Origin: Bacteroidales bacterium
GTDB taxonomy: Bacteria > Bacteroidota > Bacteroidia > Bacteroidales > Muribaculaceae
Assembly (NCBI GenBank): GCA_014800815.1
Contig: JAAVFI010000002.1
Coordinates: 51,083 to 115,082 of the forward strand
DNA: 64,000 nucleotides
Direction: 5' to 3'
Under the pieces are notes generated by a model that was not told the DNA's origin, made no database searches, and was given only the letters and a program-made list of their open reading frames with translations. Below, piece by piece: positions 54,518 through 62,749 of the stretch. Position numbers and translations under genes: made by a program. How positions within the stretch are numbered: position 1 is the stretch's first letter; each line of letters begins with the position of its first letter.

Positions 54518-54588
54518 TGCCTTGTGGTGTAATGGTAGCACGTCGGATTCTGGTTCCGCCTGTGAGGGTTCGAATCCTTCCAAGGCAA
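54518..54588 (+). tRNA. tRNA-Gln (anticodon CTG)
   Basis: The acceptor arm is TGCCTTG (54518-54524) with CAAGGCA (54581-54587), discriminator A. The D-arm contains GGTGTAATGGTAGCAC, the anticodon loop is TTCTGGT with CTG, and the T-arm is GAGGGTTCGAATCCTTC. The 3' CCA is not encoded. It has its own promoter and terminator. Confidence 0.95.
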
Positions 54589-54591
54589 CTT

Positions 54592-54625
54592 CAAAAGAGC
54601 TAAGTCGCAAGACTTGGCTCTTTTG
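54592..54625 (+). terminator. Terminator of the tRNA gene
   Basis: CAAAAGAGCTAAGTC pairs with GACTTGGCTCTTTTG around GCAA, with one mismatch (A opposite G) in the stem. The T4 run lies in the stem's 3' arm. Confidence 0.85.
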
Positions 54626-54959
54626 TCATTCATATAATACATAAAAATCAACCTCCCACCTCCAGCTTTTTCGATTCGGCAATATTGTATTCCGGGCAAC
54701 GGTGAAATTATTTTCCCTTTAAACATGGCCGTTCGGAATTTTTTTTGCAATTTTGCAGCAGCAAACAGTGAAAATCGGTGGTCAAAAATTACAAACCTGT
54801 TACAGCCAAATAACAAGTAAATGAACTTTGACTTTCTCGGCATTTTTCGTAAACAATAAGGCCGTTTCTGAGTTATAATCTCAGAGCACTGAGATTCGAC
54901 TTCCGGAGCTGCGGTAGCTCAAGTTTTATACTGTTTGTCATATTTAATAAAGAATACGC
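54626..54959 (+). other. Structured leader upstream of the hypothetical gene
   Basis: 334 bases. A promoter-like CAATTTTG lies near 54749. A 12-codon frame (54821-54859, ATG to TAA) is followed by a perfect eight-base stem AATCTCAG/CTGAGATT with loop AGCA (54877-54896) and a five-base stem GAGCT/AGCTC (54906-54920). No T-run follows. This could be a regulated leader; no known riboswitch was recognised. Confidence 0.4.
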
Positions 54960-55316
54960 ATGATTACCAAAAAAGTAATCCAGACATTATACAAGAAGTA
55001 CCGAAAGCTGCCGGAAAGCCCCGATTTTCTGGATATGCCTCTCCTTTTTGACTACGCCTCGGAGCACCACAATATCACAATAGATATGGACGGTCCTGTC
55101 GATGCACTCGTCATTAGGAGTATCGATCCCGATTCGCCTTTTCACCGCATACCTCTGGAGCGCATACACGCTATCGTTCCTTTTGAAGAGTGGGTGGCTA
55201 TAGTTCTTCATTCATCAATTATTTTCCTCAGCAGGAAGAGTTCAAAAGTAAGCGTGCATATACGCACACAGCAGCCCTCGGTCTTCGACCGCGTCTGCGA
55301 TTTCTTCAAGAAATAG
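54960..55316 (+). CDS. Conserved-looking hypothetical protein
   Basis: 118 residues, unrecognised. It has a basic N-terminus (MITKKVIQTLYKKYRKLP), an alpha/beta middle (LVIRSIDPDSPFHRIPLERI) and a hydrophobic strand pair (EWVAIVLHSSIIFLS) before a basic end (VFDRVCDFFKK). No signal peptide. It ends four bases before the MATE gene and is probably co-transcribed with it. Confidence 0.65.
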   Translation: MITKKVIQTLYKKYRKLPESPDFLDMPLLFDYASEHHNITIDMDGPVDALVIRSIDPDSPFHRIPLERIHAIVPFEEWVAIVLHSSIIFLSRKSSKVSVHIRTQQPSVFDRVCDFFKK

Positions 55317-55320
55317 AATT

Positions 55321-56724
55321 TTGAGCGACATAAAAGCAATACAGGAAGGCCGGAATCTTTCACTCGGCCAACAGATAGCGCTGACAGCAAAACTGTCGGC
55401 GCCTGCTATTTTAGCCCAGTTGTCCACTATCGTCATGCAGTATATCGACGCTGCAATGGTCGGTCACCTCGGTGCCGATGCGTCGGCGTCGGTCGGACTC
55501 ATGAACAGCAGTCTGTGGCTTTTCTGGGGCGTGTGCAATACTCTCACCATGGGTTTCTCCGTGCAGGTTGCCCACAGACTCGGTGGTAAAGACGAGGTGG
55601 GCGCTCGCAAAGTATTGCGCCAGGGCATTACGGCCTGCGCCATTGCCGGCACTATCATGGCACTCATCGGCATCGCTATCTCGGGACAACTTCCGTACTG
55701 GCTCGGAGGCGATCCGGCGATCTGCGCGGGCGCATCCACCTACTTCCTTGTTTTTGTATCGGCTCTCCCTGTCCTCACGCTCAACTATCTTGCCGGCGGA
55801 ATGCTTCGCTGTGCCGGAAATATGAAGATTCCGGGCTTCCTGAGCGTGGCTATGTGCTTGCTTGATGTCGTCTTCAACTTCTTCCTCATTTTCCCCACCC
55901 GCGACATTATCATTGCAGGTGTACCCGTGACGATGCCCGGTGCCGGACTCGGCATACTCGGAGCGGCACTCGGTACGGTCAGTGCCGAGATCGTCATTGC
56001 CTCCATAATGATGTGGTATCTCGTGCGTCGACAGCCCGACATGGCACTCAGGGGTGCCGAAGCCCGCGGCAGCTATATCCCCGAAAAGAGCATACTGCGC
56101 CGCGCGGCCTCAATTGCCGTGCCTATGACGGCCGAACACATCATCTTCTGCGGCGCCCAGATAACCATTACTATGATTGTAGCTCCCCTCGGAGTGATAG
56201 CCATTGCTGCTAATGCCTTCGCCGTAACAGCCGAGAGCCTCTGCTACATGCCCGGATTCGGTATCGGCGAAGCCGCCACGACCCTCTGCGGGCAGAGTTA
56301 CGGAGCCGCGCGCACCGCGCTTGTAAAACGATTCTGCCACCTCACAACCCTTCTCGGAGTCGGTGTCATGACCGTTATGGGCATAATAATGTACACCTGC
56401 GCACCTTTGATGATGGACATCCTCACGCCCGTCAAGGCAATCTCCGAACTCGGCACCGAGGTGCTCCGCATCGAGGCGTGGGCCGAGCCTATGTATGCCG
56501 CTTCGATAGTGGCCTACGGTGCTTTTGTTGGCGTCGGCGATACCCTCATTCCCGCAATAATGAACTTCGGCAGCATCTGGCTCGTACGTATTCCTCTGGC
56601 AGCTATTATGGCGCCCACCATGGGCCTCCCCGGCGTCTGGATTGCAATGTGCATCGAACTCATCTTCCGAGGCGCAATATTCCTCTGGCGCATGGCCTCG
56701 GGAAAGTGGCTCAAGGAGAAATAA
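55321..56724 (+). CDS. MATE-family efflux transporter
   Basis: 467 residues with 12 membrane helices (start SLGQQIALTAKLSAPAILAQ; repeat 2 begins about SILRRAASIAVPMTAEHIIF). This is a NorM-like MATE exporter, expelling drugs or metabolites with Na+ or H+ exchange. The start is TTG: no ATG occurs before residue 39, which lies inside helix 1. It is four bases after the previous gene. Its 3' end faces the convergent hypothetical gene with only three bases between the stops. Confidence 0.88.
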   Translation: MSDIKAIQEGRNLSLGQQIALTAKLSAPAILAQLSTIVMQYIDAAMVGHLGADASASVGLMNSSLWLFWGVCNTLTMGFSVQVAHRLGGKDEVGARKVLRQGITACAIAGTIMALIGIAISGQLPYWLGGDPAICAGASTYFLVFVSALPVLTLNYLAGGMLRCAGNMKIPGFLSVAMCLLDVVFNFFLIFPTRDIIIAGVPVTMPGAGLGILGAALGTVSAEIVIASIMMWYLVRRQPDMALRGAEARGSYIPEKSILRRAASIAVPMTAEHIIFCGAQITITMIVAPLGVIAIAANAFAVTAESLCYMPGFGIGEAATTLCGQSYGAARTALVKRFCHLTTLLGVGVMTVMGIIMYTCAPLMMDILTPVKAISELGTEVLRIEAWAEPMYAASIVAYGAFVGVGDTLIPAIMNFGSIWLVRIPLAAIMAPTMGLPGVWIAMCIELIFRGAIFLWRMASGKWLKEK

Positions 56725-56727
56725 GGC

Positions 56728-57810
56728 TCAGTCTTGGTCTTCAGATATCACGATAAAGCTGATATCTCCGAAGTGCTCCTTACCCACTTCTTCGCCTTTA
56801 AGGATTGGCGGCATTGAAATTATACCCTTTGATTCCATGAGGTCAAGCAAATCCCACATAACTTCGTGATAGAAAATTACCTGAGCCAATTTTTCAGATG
56901 CGATATGGTGTTCTGCCGACCATGTCTGACAATAAGATTTTACCGCGTCGCTTAATTTTGTGGTAATGTTTTGGCAAAGTACATCAATCTCATCATTGTT
57001 GCCTGCATGAAGCACGGGGATAAGAATATTCCCGTCTTTGTCAGTCAGACCCCAACCTTCTACGGCATCTATCACACCCTTGTCTTCTATTTTGCCACCA
57101 TGTGTTTCGTATACCTCTTTAGCAAAGGATATCAACTTACGTGAGCCTAACCAGTAACCGACTTCATCCGTCCAGTTATGGTGAAATGGGCCAACTCCAT
57201 TCGTACCCGTTTTGATTCGGTTGCGTGAATTATACATTGCCCAATATGCGCCCGACCAGACGCCGTGATCTTGACATCCCGTGGCTGTGGGTAATTTTTC
57301 ATCATCCCAGATATAACTATCAAGGAGATATGAGAATATAAGACTATATATTTGATTAGTATATCCCGCTTTGGTGAATTCGGCAATCAGGTGCTTTGTC
57401 TCCGGCTCAATTATAGGGAAGATAGAATCGGCGAATTCTTTAGATTGTCGGCGGATGGTCTGAGTCTCTTTTTGCCCGAATATAGGCATTAATGTTGAAT
57501 ATACTCCGTCCTCGTACGAAAGGAGATCGCCTACTTCGAGCAGCCTTAACTGACTTTTATTGTAAGGAATATCGAGCGAATCAAGTTTGGTCGTAGTTCC
57601 CGGTTCTACGAATGCACATAGAATATCCCAGTTATTGTCGGTAAGAAAGGATGAGGGGTGAAAGGTCTCGTAAGAGCAATAAGCCGATGTATCGAATAGT
57701 TTGAACGGACGACCTACAATTGAATCTGTATCCTCTCCGAATGCCGATAGCGGCAACATGGCAAGGCTTAGTACAAGAGTTCTTGCGGTGCTTTTTACTA
57801 TAGTCTTCAT
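56728..57810 (-). CDS. Secreted protein of unknown function
   Basis: 360 residues from the ATG that gives a signal peptide (MKTIVKSTARTLVLSLAMLP, then SAFGED). The mature part is mixed alpha/beta with aromatic-rich segments (GVWSGAYWAMYNSRNRIKTG, FHHNWTDEVGYWLGSRK) and a Glu/Asp-rich tail. I recognise no domain. Codon and base composition are more AT-rich than the neighbours, suggesting a later arrival. A further in-frame ATG at 57858 lacks a signal. It is monocistronic between the MATE pump and the Fe-alcohol dehydrogenase. Confidence 0.7.
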   Translation of the reverse strand: MKTIVKSTARTLVLSLAMLPLSAFGEDTDSIVGRPFKLFDTSAYCSYETFHPSSFLTDNNWDILCAFVEPGTTTKLDSLDIPYNKSQLRLLEVGDLLSYEDGVYSTLMPIFGQKETQTIRRQSKEFADSIFPIIEPETKHLIAEFTKAGYTNQIYSLIFSYLLDSYIWDDEKLPTATGCQDHGVWSGAYWAMYNSRNRIKTGTNGVGPFHHNWTDEVGYWLGSRKLISFAKEVYETHGGKIEDKGVIDAVEGWGLTDKDGNILIPVLHAGNNDEIDVLCQNITTKLSDAVKSYCQTWSAEHHIASEKLAQVIFYHEVMWDLLDLMESKGIISMPPILKGEEVGKEHFGDISFIVISEDQD

Positions 57811-58014
57811 AATCTGACAATTTCTGAAATGATATCGAAATGAACGGGCAATAGACAATTATGATGCAATATTATGCAAAATTATCGGTATGCACAAATT
57901 TTTGTTCGGAAAATCTTGAAAGTGTGAGATTGGAAGCCGGTGTAAAAGAACAGTCCATAACTTACCCGATCAGGAAGCTATGGACTTATGCGGTGTGCGA
58001 AGTGTGCGGGAGGA

Positions 58015-59202
58015 TTACTGATTCATCAGTTCATATATCTGCTGAGTATCTGCCGCTTTCAGGCGGTAGTAGCCGCCGATTTCTTCGCCCTTGTTGGCGT
58101 GCAGACGGGCGACAAGCGCGGGGATGTCGGGATTCTCTATACCCAATTCTTTGAACGTAAGCGGCATGCGGAGAACTGCCGAGAAGAATGCGCGGAGCGA
58201 AGCAACCGTTTCGATAGCGGCCACACGGTCGTCCTTCTCGTCGACGTCGAATATGCGTCGGCCAAGCTGTGCCACCTTCGAAGGCTTGTGATGAGCCATA
58301 AAAGCCATCCACGCGGGAATAACCACTGCCAGACCGGCTCCGTGAGCAACCTTAGGATAGGCCGCGCTGATTTCGTGCTCCATAGCGTGCGATGCCCAGT
58401 CTTCCTGACGGCCGCAACCTACAAGACCATTGTGGGCGAGAGTGCCAGCCCACTCGATATTTGCGCGGGCCTGATAGTCGGTAGGGTCGGCAAGAGCCTT
58501 GGGAGCCTCAGTCATGAGCGACATGAGGAGACCTTCGGCCAGACGGTCGGTCACCTCCACGCGGGTGGTATTCGAGAAATAGCGCTCGAGGATGTGAGCC
58601 ATCATATCTACCACGCCTACGGCTGTCTGGTAGGCGGTGAGAGTGAAAGTCATCTCGGGGTTGACTATCGCGAATCGGGGCTTGAGAATACTGTCGGTGC
58701 GCAGTCCGATTTTAACGGGCGATTCCACGTCGGTAGTGCGGGTAATCACAGTGTTTCCCGATTCCTCGGAACCGCTGCCCGGAATAGTGAGGACAACGCC
58801 CACGGGAAGAGCCTCAGTTACCTGCGTTTTACCCGTAAAGAAATCCCAGAAATCTCCTTTGTAGCCAATACCGGCAGCAATAGCTTTGGCGGTATCGATT
58901 ACCGAGCCGCCGCCTACGGCGAGCAGACCGTCGATGTGGGCGGCGCGTCCCTTCTTGATGCCCTCGTACACGAGAGTGTCGGTAGGATTGGGTTCAACTC
59001 CGCCAAGTTCTACAAAGTCAATTCCGATAGTGCGCAGAGAGTTTTCCAGACGGTCGATGAGGCCATTGTTCTTGGCATACTTCTTGCCATAGACAATCAT
59101 AATCTTAGTGGCGCCCGTAAGGAAGGTGAGCATGCCGACTTTCTCTTCGGTACCGCGTCCGAATTCATAGAGGGTGGGGGAGTAGTATGTGAAATTTTCC
59201 AT
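58015..59202 (-). CDS. Iron-containing alcohol dehydrogenase (butanol dehydrogenase-like)
   Basis: 395 residues of the Fe-ADH family. The nucleotide-binding half has GGVEPNPTDTLVYEG and AVGGGSVIDTAKAIAAG. The metal-binding half has DMMAHILERYF and SHAMEHEISAAYPKVAHGAG, giving Asp and His ligands. Such YqdH/BDH-like enzymes reduce aldehydes to alcohols with NADPH during fermentation. It is 49 bases downstream of the threonylcarbamoyl-AMP synthase gene and may be read from the lon transcript. Confidence 0.9.
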   Translation of the reverse strand: MENFTYYSPTLYEFGRGTEEKVGMLTFLTGATKIMIVYGKKYAKNNGLIDRLENSLRTIGIDFVELGGVEPNPTDTLVYEGIKKGRAAHIDGLLAVGGGSVIDTAKAIAAGIGYKGDFWDFFTGKTQVTEALPVGVVLTIPGSGSEESGNTVITRTTDVESPVKIGLRTDSILKPRFAIVNPEMTFTLTAYQTAVGVVDMMAHILERYFSNTTRVEVTDRLAEGLLMSLMTEAPKALADPTDYQARANIEWAGTLAHNGLVGCGRQEDWASHAMEHEISAAYPKVAHGAGLAVVIPAWMAFMAHHKPSKVAQLGRRIFDVDEKDDRVAAIETVASLRAFFSAVLRMPLTFKELGIENPDIPALVARLHANKGEEIGGYYRLKAADTQQIYELMNQ

Positions 59203-59251
59203 AATGTGACGAATTTTTACTAATTAACACATAGAGCTGACTCTTGGTTCA

Positions 59252-59866
59252 TTAGTCCTCAAATATTCCCGCTCCTTCGCGTACAATTTCAGGAGCGGAA
59301 CTGTCGGTCACATCCACCACCGTACTCGGAGTGGCGCTCCCCTCGCCGTTGTCTACCGCCAGAACGATGTCGCTCTGTCCCTGATAGAGCAAAGCAAGCG
59401 ACTCGGCGCTGCGGAGCTCGTCCTCATCTTCAGCGTCGGCAGAGGTCGTGAGCACGGGGTTGCCGAGTTCTTCGGCCAGCGCACGGGCAAACTCGCAGTC
59501 AGGGATACGCACCCCCACACATTTACGGCCCTTGAAGACCTTTGGCAGTGTGGTAGATGCAGGCAGGATGAATGTGAAGGCTCCGGGCAGATAGTGCTTG
59601 AGGAGTCGGAACGCCTTGTTGTCGATACGCGCATATTCGGCAGCCTGACTCAAATCGGAGCAGACTATCGAGAGCGTATTCTTGTCGGGATTCAATCCCT
59701 TGATGCGGCATAGACGCTCAATGGCGCGTGCATCCAAGGCATTGCAGCCCAGGGCATACAGCGTATCGGTAGGGTATAGCACAATCTTGCCCTCGCGGAG
59801 AGCCTCTACGGCCTCGGCGAGAACTCGGCGGTCGACGCCGCCACCCCGGTTTTCAATTACATTCAT
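59252..59866 (-). CDS. L-threonylcarbamoyladenylate synthase (Sua5/YciO/YrdC family)
   Basis: 204 residues, a single YrdC domain without the Sua5 C-terminal extension. Family blocks are GKIVLYPTDTLYALGCNALD, RIKGLNPDKNTLSIVCSDLS, PGAFTFILPA and NPVLTTSADAEDEDE. The enzyme makes threonylcarbamoyl-AMP for t6A37 of ANN-decoding tRNAs. YciO-type paralogues with a different role exist, so the exact function is probable, not certain. It follows lon by 20 bases, a spacer made of half of a tandem duplication. Confidence 0.85.
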   Translation of the reverse strand: MNVIENRGGGVDRRVLAEAVEALREGKIVLYPTDTLYALGCNALDARAIERLCRIKGLNPDKNTLSIVCSDLSQAAEYARIDNKAFRLLKHYLPGAFTFILPASTTLPKVFKGRKCVGVRIPDCEFARALAEELGNPVLTTSADAEDEDELRSAESLALLYQGQSDIVLAVDNGEGSATPSTVVDVTDSSAPEIVREGAGIFED

Positions 59867-59896
59867 CTTATCAGAGTTTTATCTTATCAGAGTTTT
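59865..59896. repeat. Perfect tandem duplication at the lon-tsaC junction
   Basis: The 16-base unit ATCTTATCAGAGTTTT occurs twice in a row (59865-59880, 59881-59896). One copy includes the lon stop codon; the other lies against the downstream ATG. Insertion of one unit has changed the gap between the genes from about 4 to 20 bases. Confidence 0.85.
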
Positions 59897-62328
59897 ACAG
59901 GGTTCGCCACGGGTTCGTCGAGAATAGCGAGGGCTATCACCTCATCGACAGTGTCCACGAAGTGGAAATTCAGCCCCTCGCGATACTGCTCGGGCATATC
60001 GTCGATGTCGCGACGGTTCTTCTCCGACATTATAAGGTCAGTGATAGAGGCGCGTTTGGCTGCAAGAATCTTCTCGCGGATGCCGCCCACGGGCAATACC
60101 TTTCCGCGGAGAGTGATCTCGCCGGTCATGGCAATGCGGGGAGCCACACGCTTCTGAGTGAAAGTCGAGACGATAGAAGTAGCTATGGTGATACCTGCCG
60201 AAGGACCGTCCTTAGGCACTGCGCCCTCGGGGAAGTGGATGTGCAGCGAGTATTTGTCAAAGAGCTCGGGGTCGATGCCGAGGTTCTTGGCATGAGCCTT
60301 AACCCACTGGTAGGCTATGGTAGCCGACTCCTTCATCACATCGCCGAGCTTACCGGTGAGGGTCAGTCCGGGAGTTTTGGCAGGAGTGAGCGACGACTCC
60401 ACAAGGAGAATCTCGCCGCCGACTTCGGTCCATGCAAGGCCGGTGACTACGCCTGCAATGTCGTTGCCCTCGTATTGGTCGTGGCTGAAGGGCGCGAGAC
60501 CGAGAAGGGTATAGAGGTCGGACGTTTCCACTGGATTGGGGAAAGGCTTTTCCTGCATCTTGTAGAGCACGGCCTTGCGCGCTATTGCCGACAGCCTTTT
60601 CTCGAGAGTGCGCACGCCGCTCTCGGCAGTATAGTCCGAGATGATGTGGCGGAGAGCGTCGTCGCTGATGTTGAGTTCGTCAGCCTCGAGCTTGTCCGAT
60701 TTAAGTATTCGGGGAATAAGATGTCGGCGGGCAATCTCCATTTTTTCCTCGAGCAGATAGCCGCTGATATCAATTATTTCCATACGGTCGAGCAGCGGTC
60801 GGGCTATGGTGGAGAGGGTATTGGCAGTGGCGATGAAGAGCACGTCCGAGAGGTCGAAATCCACGTCGATGTAGTTGTCGTGGAAGTGACGGTTCTGCTC
60901 GGGGTCGAGCACTTCGAGCAGAGCCGCTGCGGGATCGCCCTTGTAGTCGTTGCCGATTTTGTCGATTTCGTCGAGTACGAGCACGGGATTGTTGACACCC
61001 GCGCGCTTGATAGCGTCGATTATTCGGCCCGGCATAGCGCCGATATATGTGCGGCGGTGACCGCGAATTTCGGCTTCGTCGTGCAGACCGCCGAACGATA
61101 CGCGCTCATACTTGCGGCCCAGGGCACGCGCCACCGACTTGCCTATCGAGGTCTTGCCTACGCCCGGAGCACCTACGAGACAGAGGATAGGAGCGCGACC
61201 CGAAGGGTTGTGAAGGAGCAGAGCGAGCTGTTCGACGATGCGCTCTTTCACTTTCTCAAGGCCGTAGTGGTCCGATTCAAGAACCTCCGAGGCGCTTGCC
61301 AGAGTGGCGTCGCTCGTAGTCTTTTTCGACCAGGGCAGAGCCGAGAGAATATCCAGATAGCTGTATAGAACGGAGTAGTCGGGCGAAGACGGATTGTACC
61401 TGCGCAGCTTCTCTATCTCCTTGTTGAAGAGCTCGAAAACTTTCTCGGGCATCTTGGCGGCCTCCGCTTTCTTGAGGAGCTCGTCGGTCTCGTCGCTGTC
61501 GCCGTAGAGGGTTTCGCGGATAGCCTCCATCTGCGACTGCAGGAAAGCGTTCTTCTGATTCTCTTCCAGCGAGCGGCGTGCGCGCTTCATTATGTCGTGA
61601 GTGAGCGCCATACGCTGCTCGAAGATGCTGAGTTCGCCAAGCAGACCTACGGCGCGGTCGGTCATGCGCGACTTGATGAGGAGGTCCACCTTCTCGCGGG
61701 TTTCGATAGGCAGATTAGTGCACAGGAAGTTGACAAGCATCGAATTATTGTCGATCTGCTTGATAGCCTGCACCATGCCTCCGGGGTCGGAATTTTCGAG
61801 AGTTGAAGTGGCGATATTGCGTATCTGCTCGCAGGCGAGTTCGAACTCGCGGGCATCCTTGCCCTCCTCGGGTTCGGTCTCGCTCACGGGACGCACGCGA
61901 GCCACAAGTCGACCTGCAGTGGGCTTATCGGTGCCTTTACCTAAAATTCTGAATTTCGAGCGGGCGCGCACGAGAGCCGACTTGTTGCCGTCGGGGCGCT
62001 CGAAGATATTCAGCACATCGGCCACTACGCCGTATTTATATAAGCCCGTAGTGATAGCGGGATTTTCCTCTTCCGGGTCGAGCTGGCATACGATACCGAT
62101 AGGTGTACCGGTAGTATTTGCAAACGTGGCAAGTTCAAGCGAACTTTCCCTACCGAGTTCGAAGTTGATAGTCAGGCCAGGGAAGAGCACAAGGTTGCGC
62201 GTGGGCAATATGTGGAGGTTAGAGTAATCGGGTTCGCGGTCAAAGCGGCTCATGTCGATTTCGATGCGTTGAAAACCCATGTCGAGCACGTCGCCGCCTC
62301 CGTTCTTATTATCGTTGTTATTATCCAT
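59887..62328 (-). CDS. lon: Lon ATP-dependent protease
   Basis: 813 residues. An N-terminal substrate domain (about 35-240, LHILPTRNLVLFPGLTINFE) and a coiled segment lead to the AAA+ module (Walker A GAPGVGKTSIGK, Walker B VLVLDEIDK) and the protease domain, with the catalytic Ser in PKDGPSAG and Lys in GGIREKILAAKRA. Lon degrades misfolded and regulatory proteins. A long fold-back structure lies 16 bases before its start codon, which could control its expression. Confidence 0.96.
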   Translation of the reverse strand: MDNNNDNKNGGGDVLDMGFQRIEIDMSRFDREPDYSNLHILPTRNLVLFPGLTINFELGRESSLELATFANTTGTPIGIVCQLDPEEENPAITTGLYKYGVVADVLNIFERPDGNKSALVRARSKFRILGKGTDKPTAGRLVARVRPVSETEPEEGKDAREFELACEQIRNIATSTLENSDPGGMVQAIKQIDNNSMLVNFLCTNLPIETREKVDLLIKSRMTDRAVGLLGELSIFEQRMALTHDIMKRARRSLEENQKNAFLQSQMEAIRETLYGDSDETDELLKKAEAAKMPEKVFELFNKEIEKLRRYNPSSPDYSVLYSYLDILSALPWSKKTTSDATLASASEVLESDHYGLEKVKERIVEQLALLLHNPSGRAPILCLVGAPGVGKTSIGKSVARALGRKYERVSFGGLHDEAEIRGHRRTYIGAMPGRIIDAIKRAGVNNPVLVLDEIDKIGNDYKGDPAAALLEVLDPEQNRHFHDNYIDVDFDLSDVLFIATANTLSTIARPLLDRMEIIDISGYLLEEKMEIARRHLIPRILKSDKLEADELNISDDALRHIISDYTAESGVRTLEKRLSAIARKAVLYKMQEKPFPNPVETSDLYTLLGLAPFSHDQYEGNDIAGVVTGLAWTEVGGEILLVESSLTPAKTPGLTLTGKLGDVMKESATIAYQWVKAHAKNLGIDPELFDKYSLHIHFPEGAVPKDGPSAGITIATSIVSTFTQKRVAPRIAMTGEITLRGKVLPVGGIREKILAAKRASITDLIMSEKNRRDIDDMPEQYREGLNFHFVDTVDEVIALAILDEPVANPVKL

Positions 62329-62749
62329 TCGTAAGTTTATTCCTAAGTAAGTCTTGTAAATTTGTTTATATTACAATTTGAAGTAGGTATGAGCAAGATT
62401 CGTACTTGCGAAGAAGGAGTTATGGGGCTCCATAATGACTGATGAGTAAGCACGAAGATTGCCATAACTACTCAAAGAGTGATATAAACAAATTTTCATG
62501 ACTTACTTACATGCACTAAGCATAACAAAATTTAGGCCAAATTTACGAAAAAATAGCGGAAAAACTTTGTACGATAAGGAAAAATATGTTAAACCTCTAT
62601 TTTAACTCCGTGGATAATAGCGCTTAAAGTAATTTTATGTTGTGAAACATATTGCCGATTTTGCTGCTTTCTAAAAAATATGACTAAATTGCAGACCGAA
62701 AGAAAGCTGCATGTCAGCTATTACCCCGAAACTAATACCCACTGATATC
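62329..62749. other. Divergent region between lon and the EF-G-like gene
   Basis: 421 AT-rich bases. It contains the fold-back element (62344-62509), a minus-strand -7 TAAATTTG (62545-62538) suitable for lon and, for the rightward gene, TTTG (62661-62664), 21 bases and TAAATTGC (62686-62693), a weak promoter match. No protein gene seen. Confidence 0.6.
62344..62509. repeat. 166-base fold-back element (giant imperfect hairpin)
   Basis: The outer arms are TAAGTAAGTC and GACTTACTTA (ten perfect pairs), a four-base interior part with two mismatches, then AAATTTGTTTATAT and ATATAAACAAATTT (14 perfect pairs). The remaining inner arms also pair imperfectly to a central TTATGG-ggct-CCATAA. It could be an RNA structure in the lon leader, a stand-alone RNA or a miniature inverted-repeat element. 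Confidence 0.8.

Noticed and set aside
54900..54925. tRNA-like GCGGTAGCTCA stretch
   Set aside because: Resembles a D-arm, but no acceptor, anticodon or T-arm follows.
57988..59223. 411-codon frame on the plus strand
   Set aside because: Antisense to the Fe-alcohol dehydrogenase, which has intact catalytic motifs.
59962..61368. 468-codon frame on the plus strand
   Set aside because: Antisense to lon; no recognisable domain.
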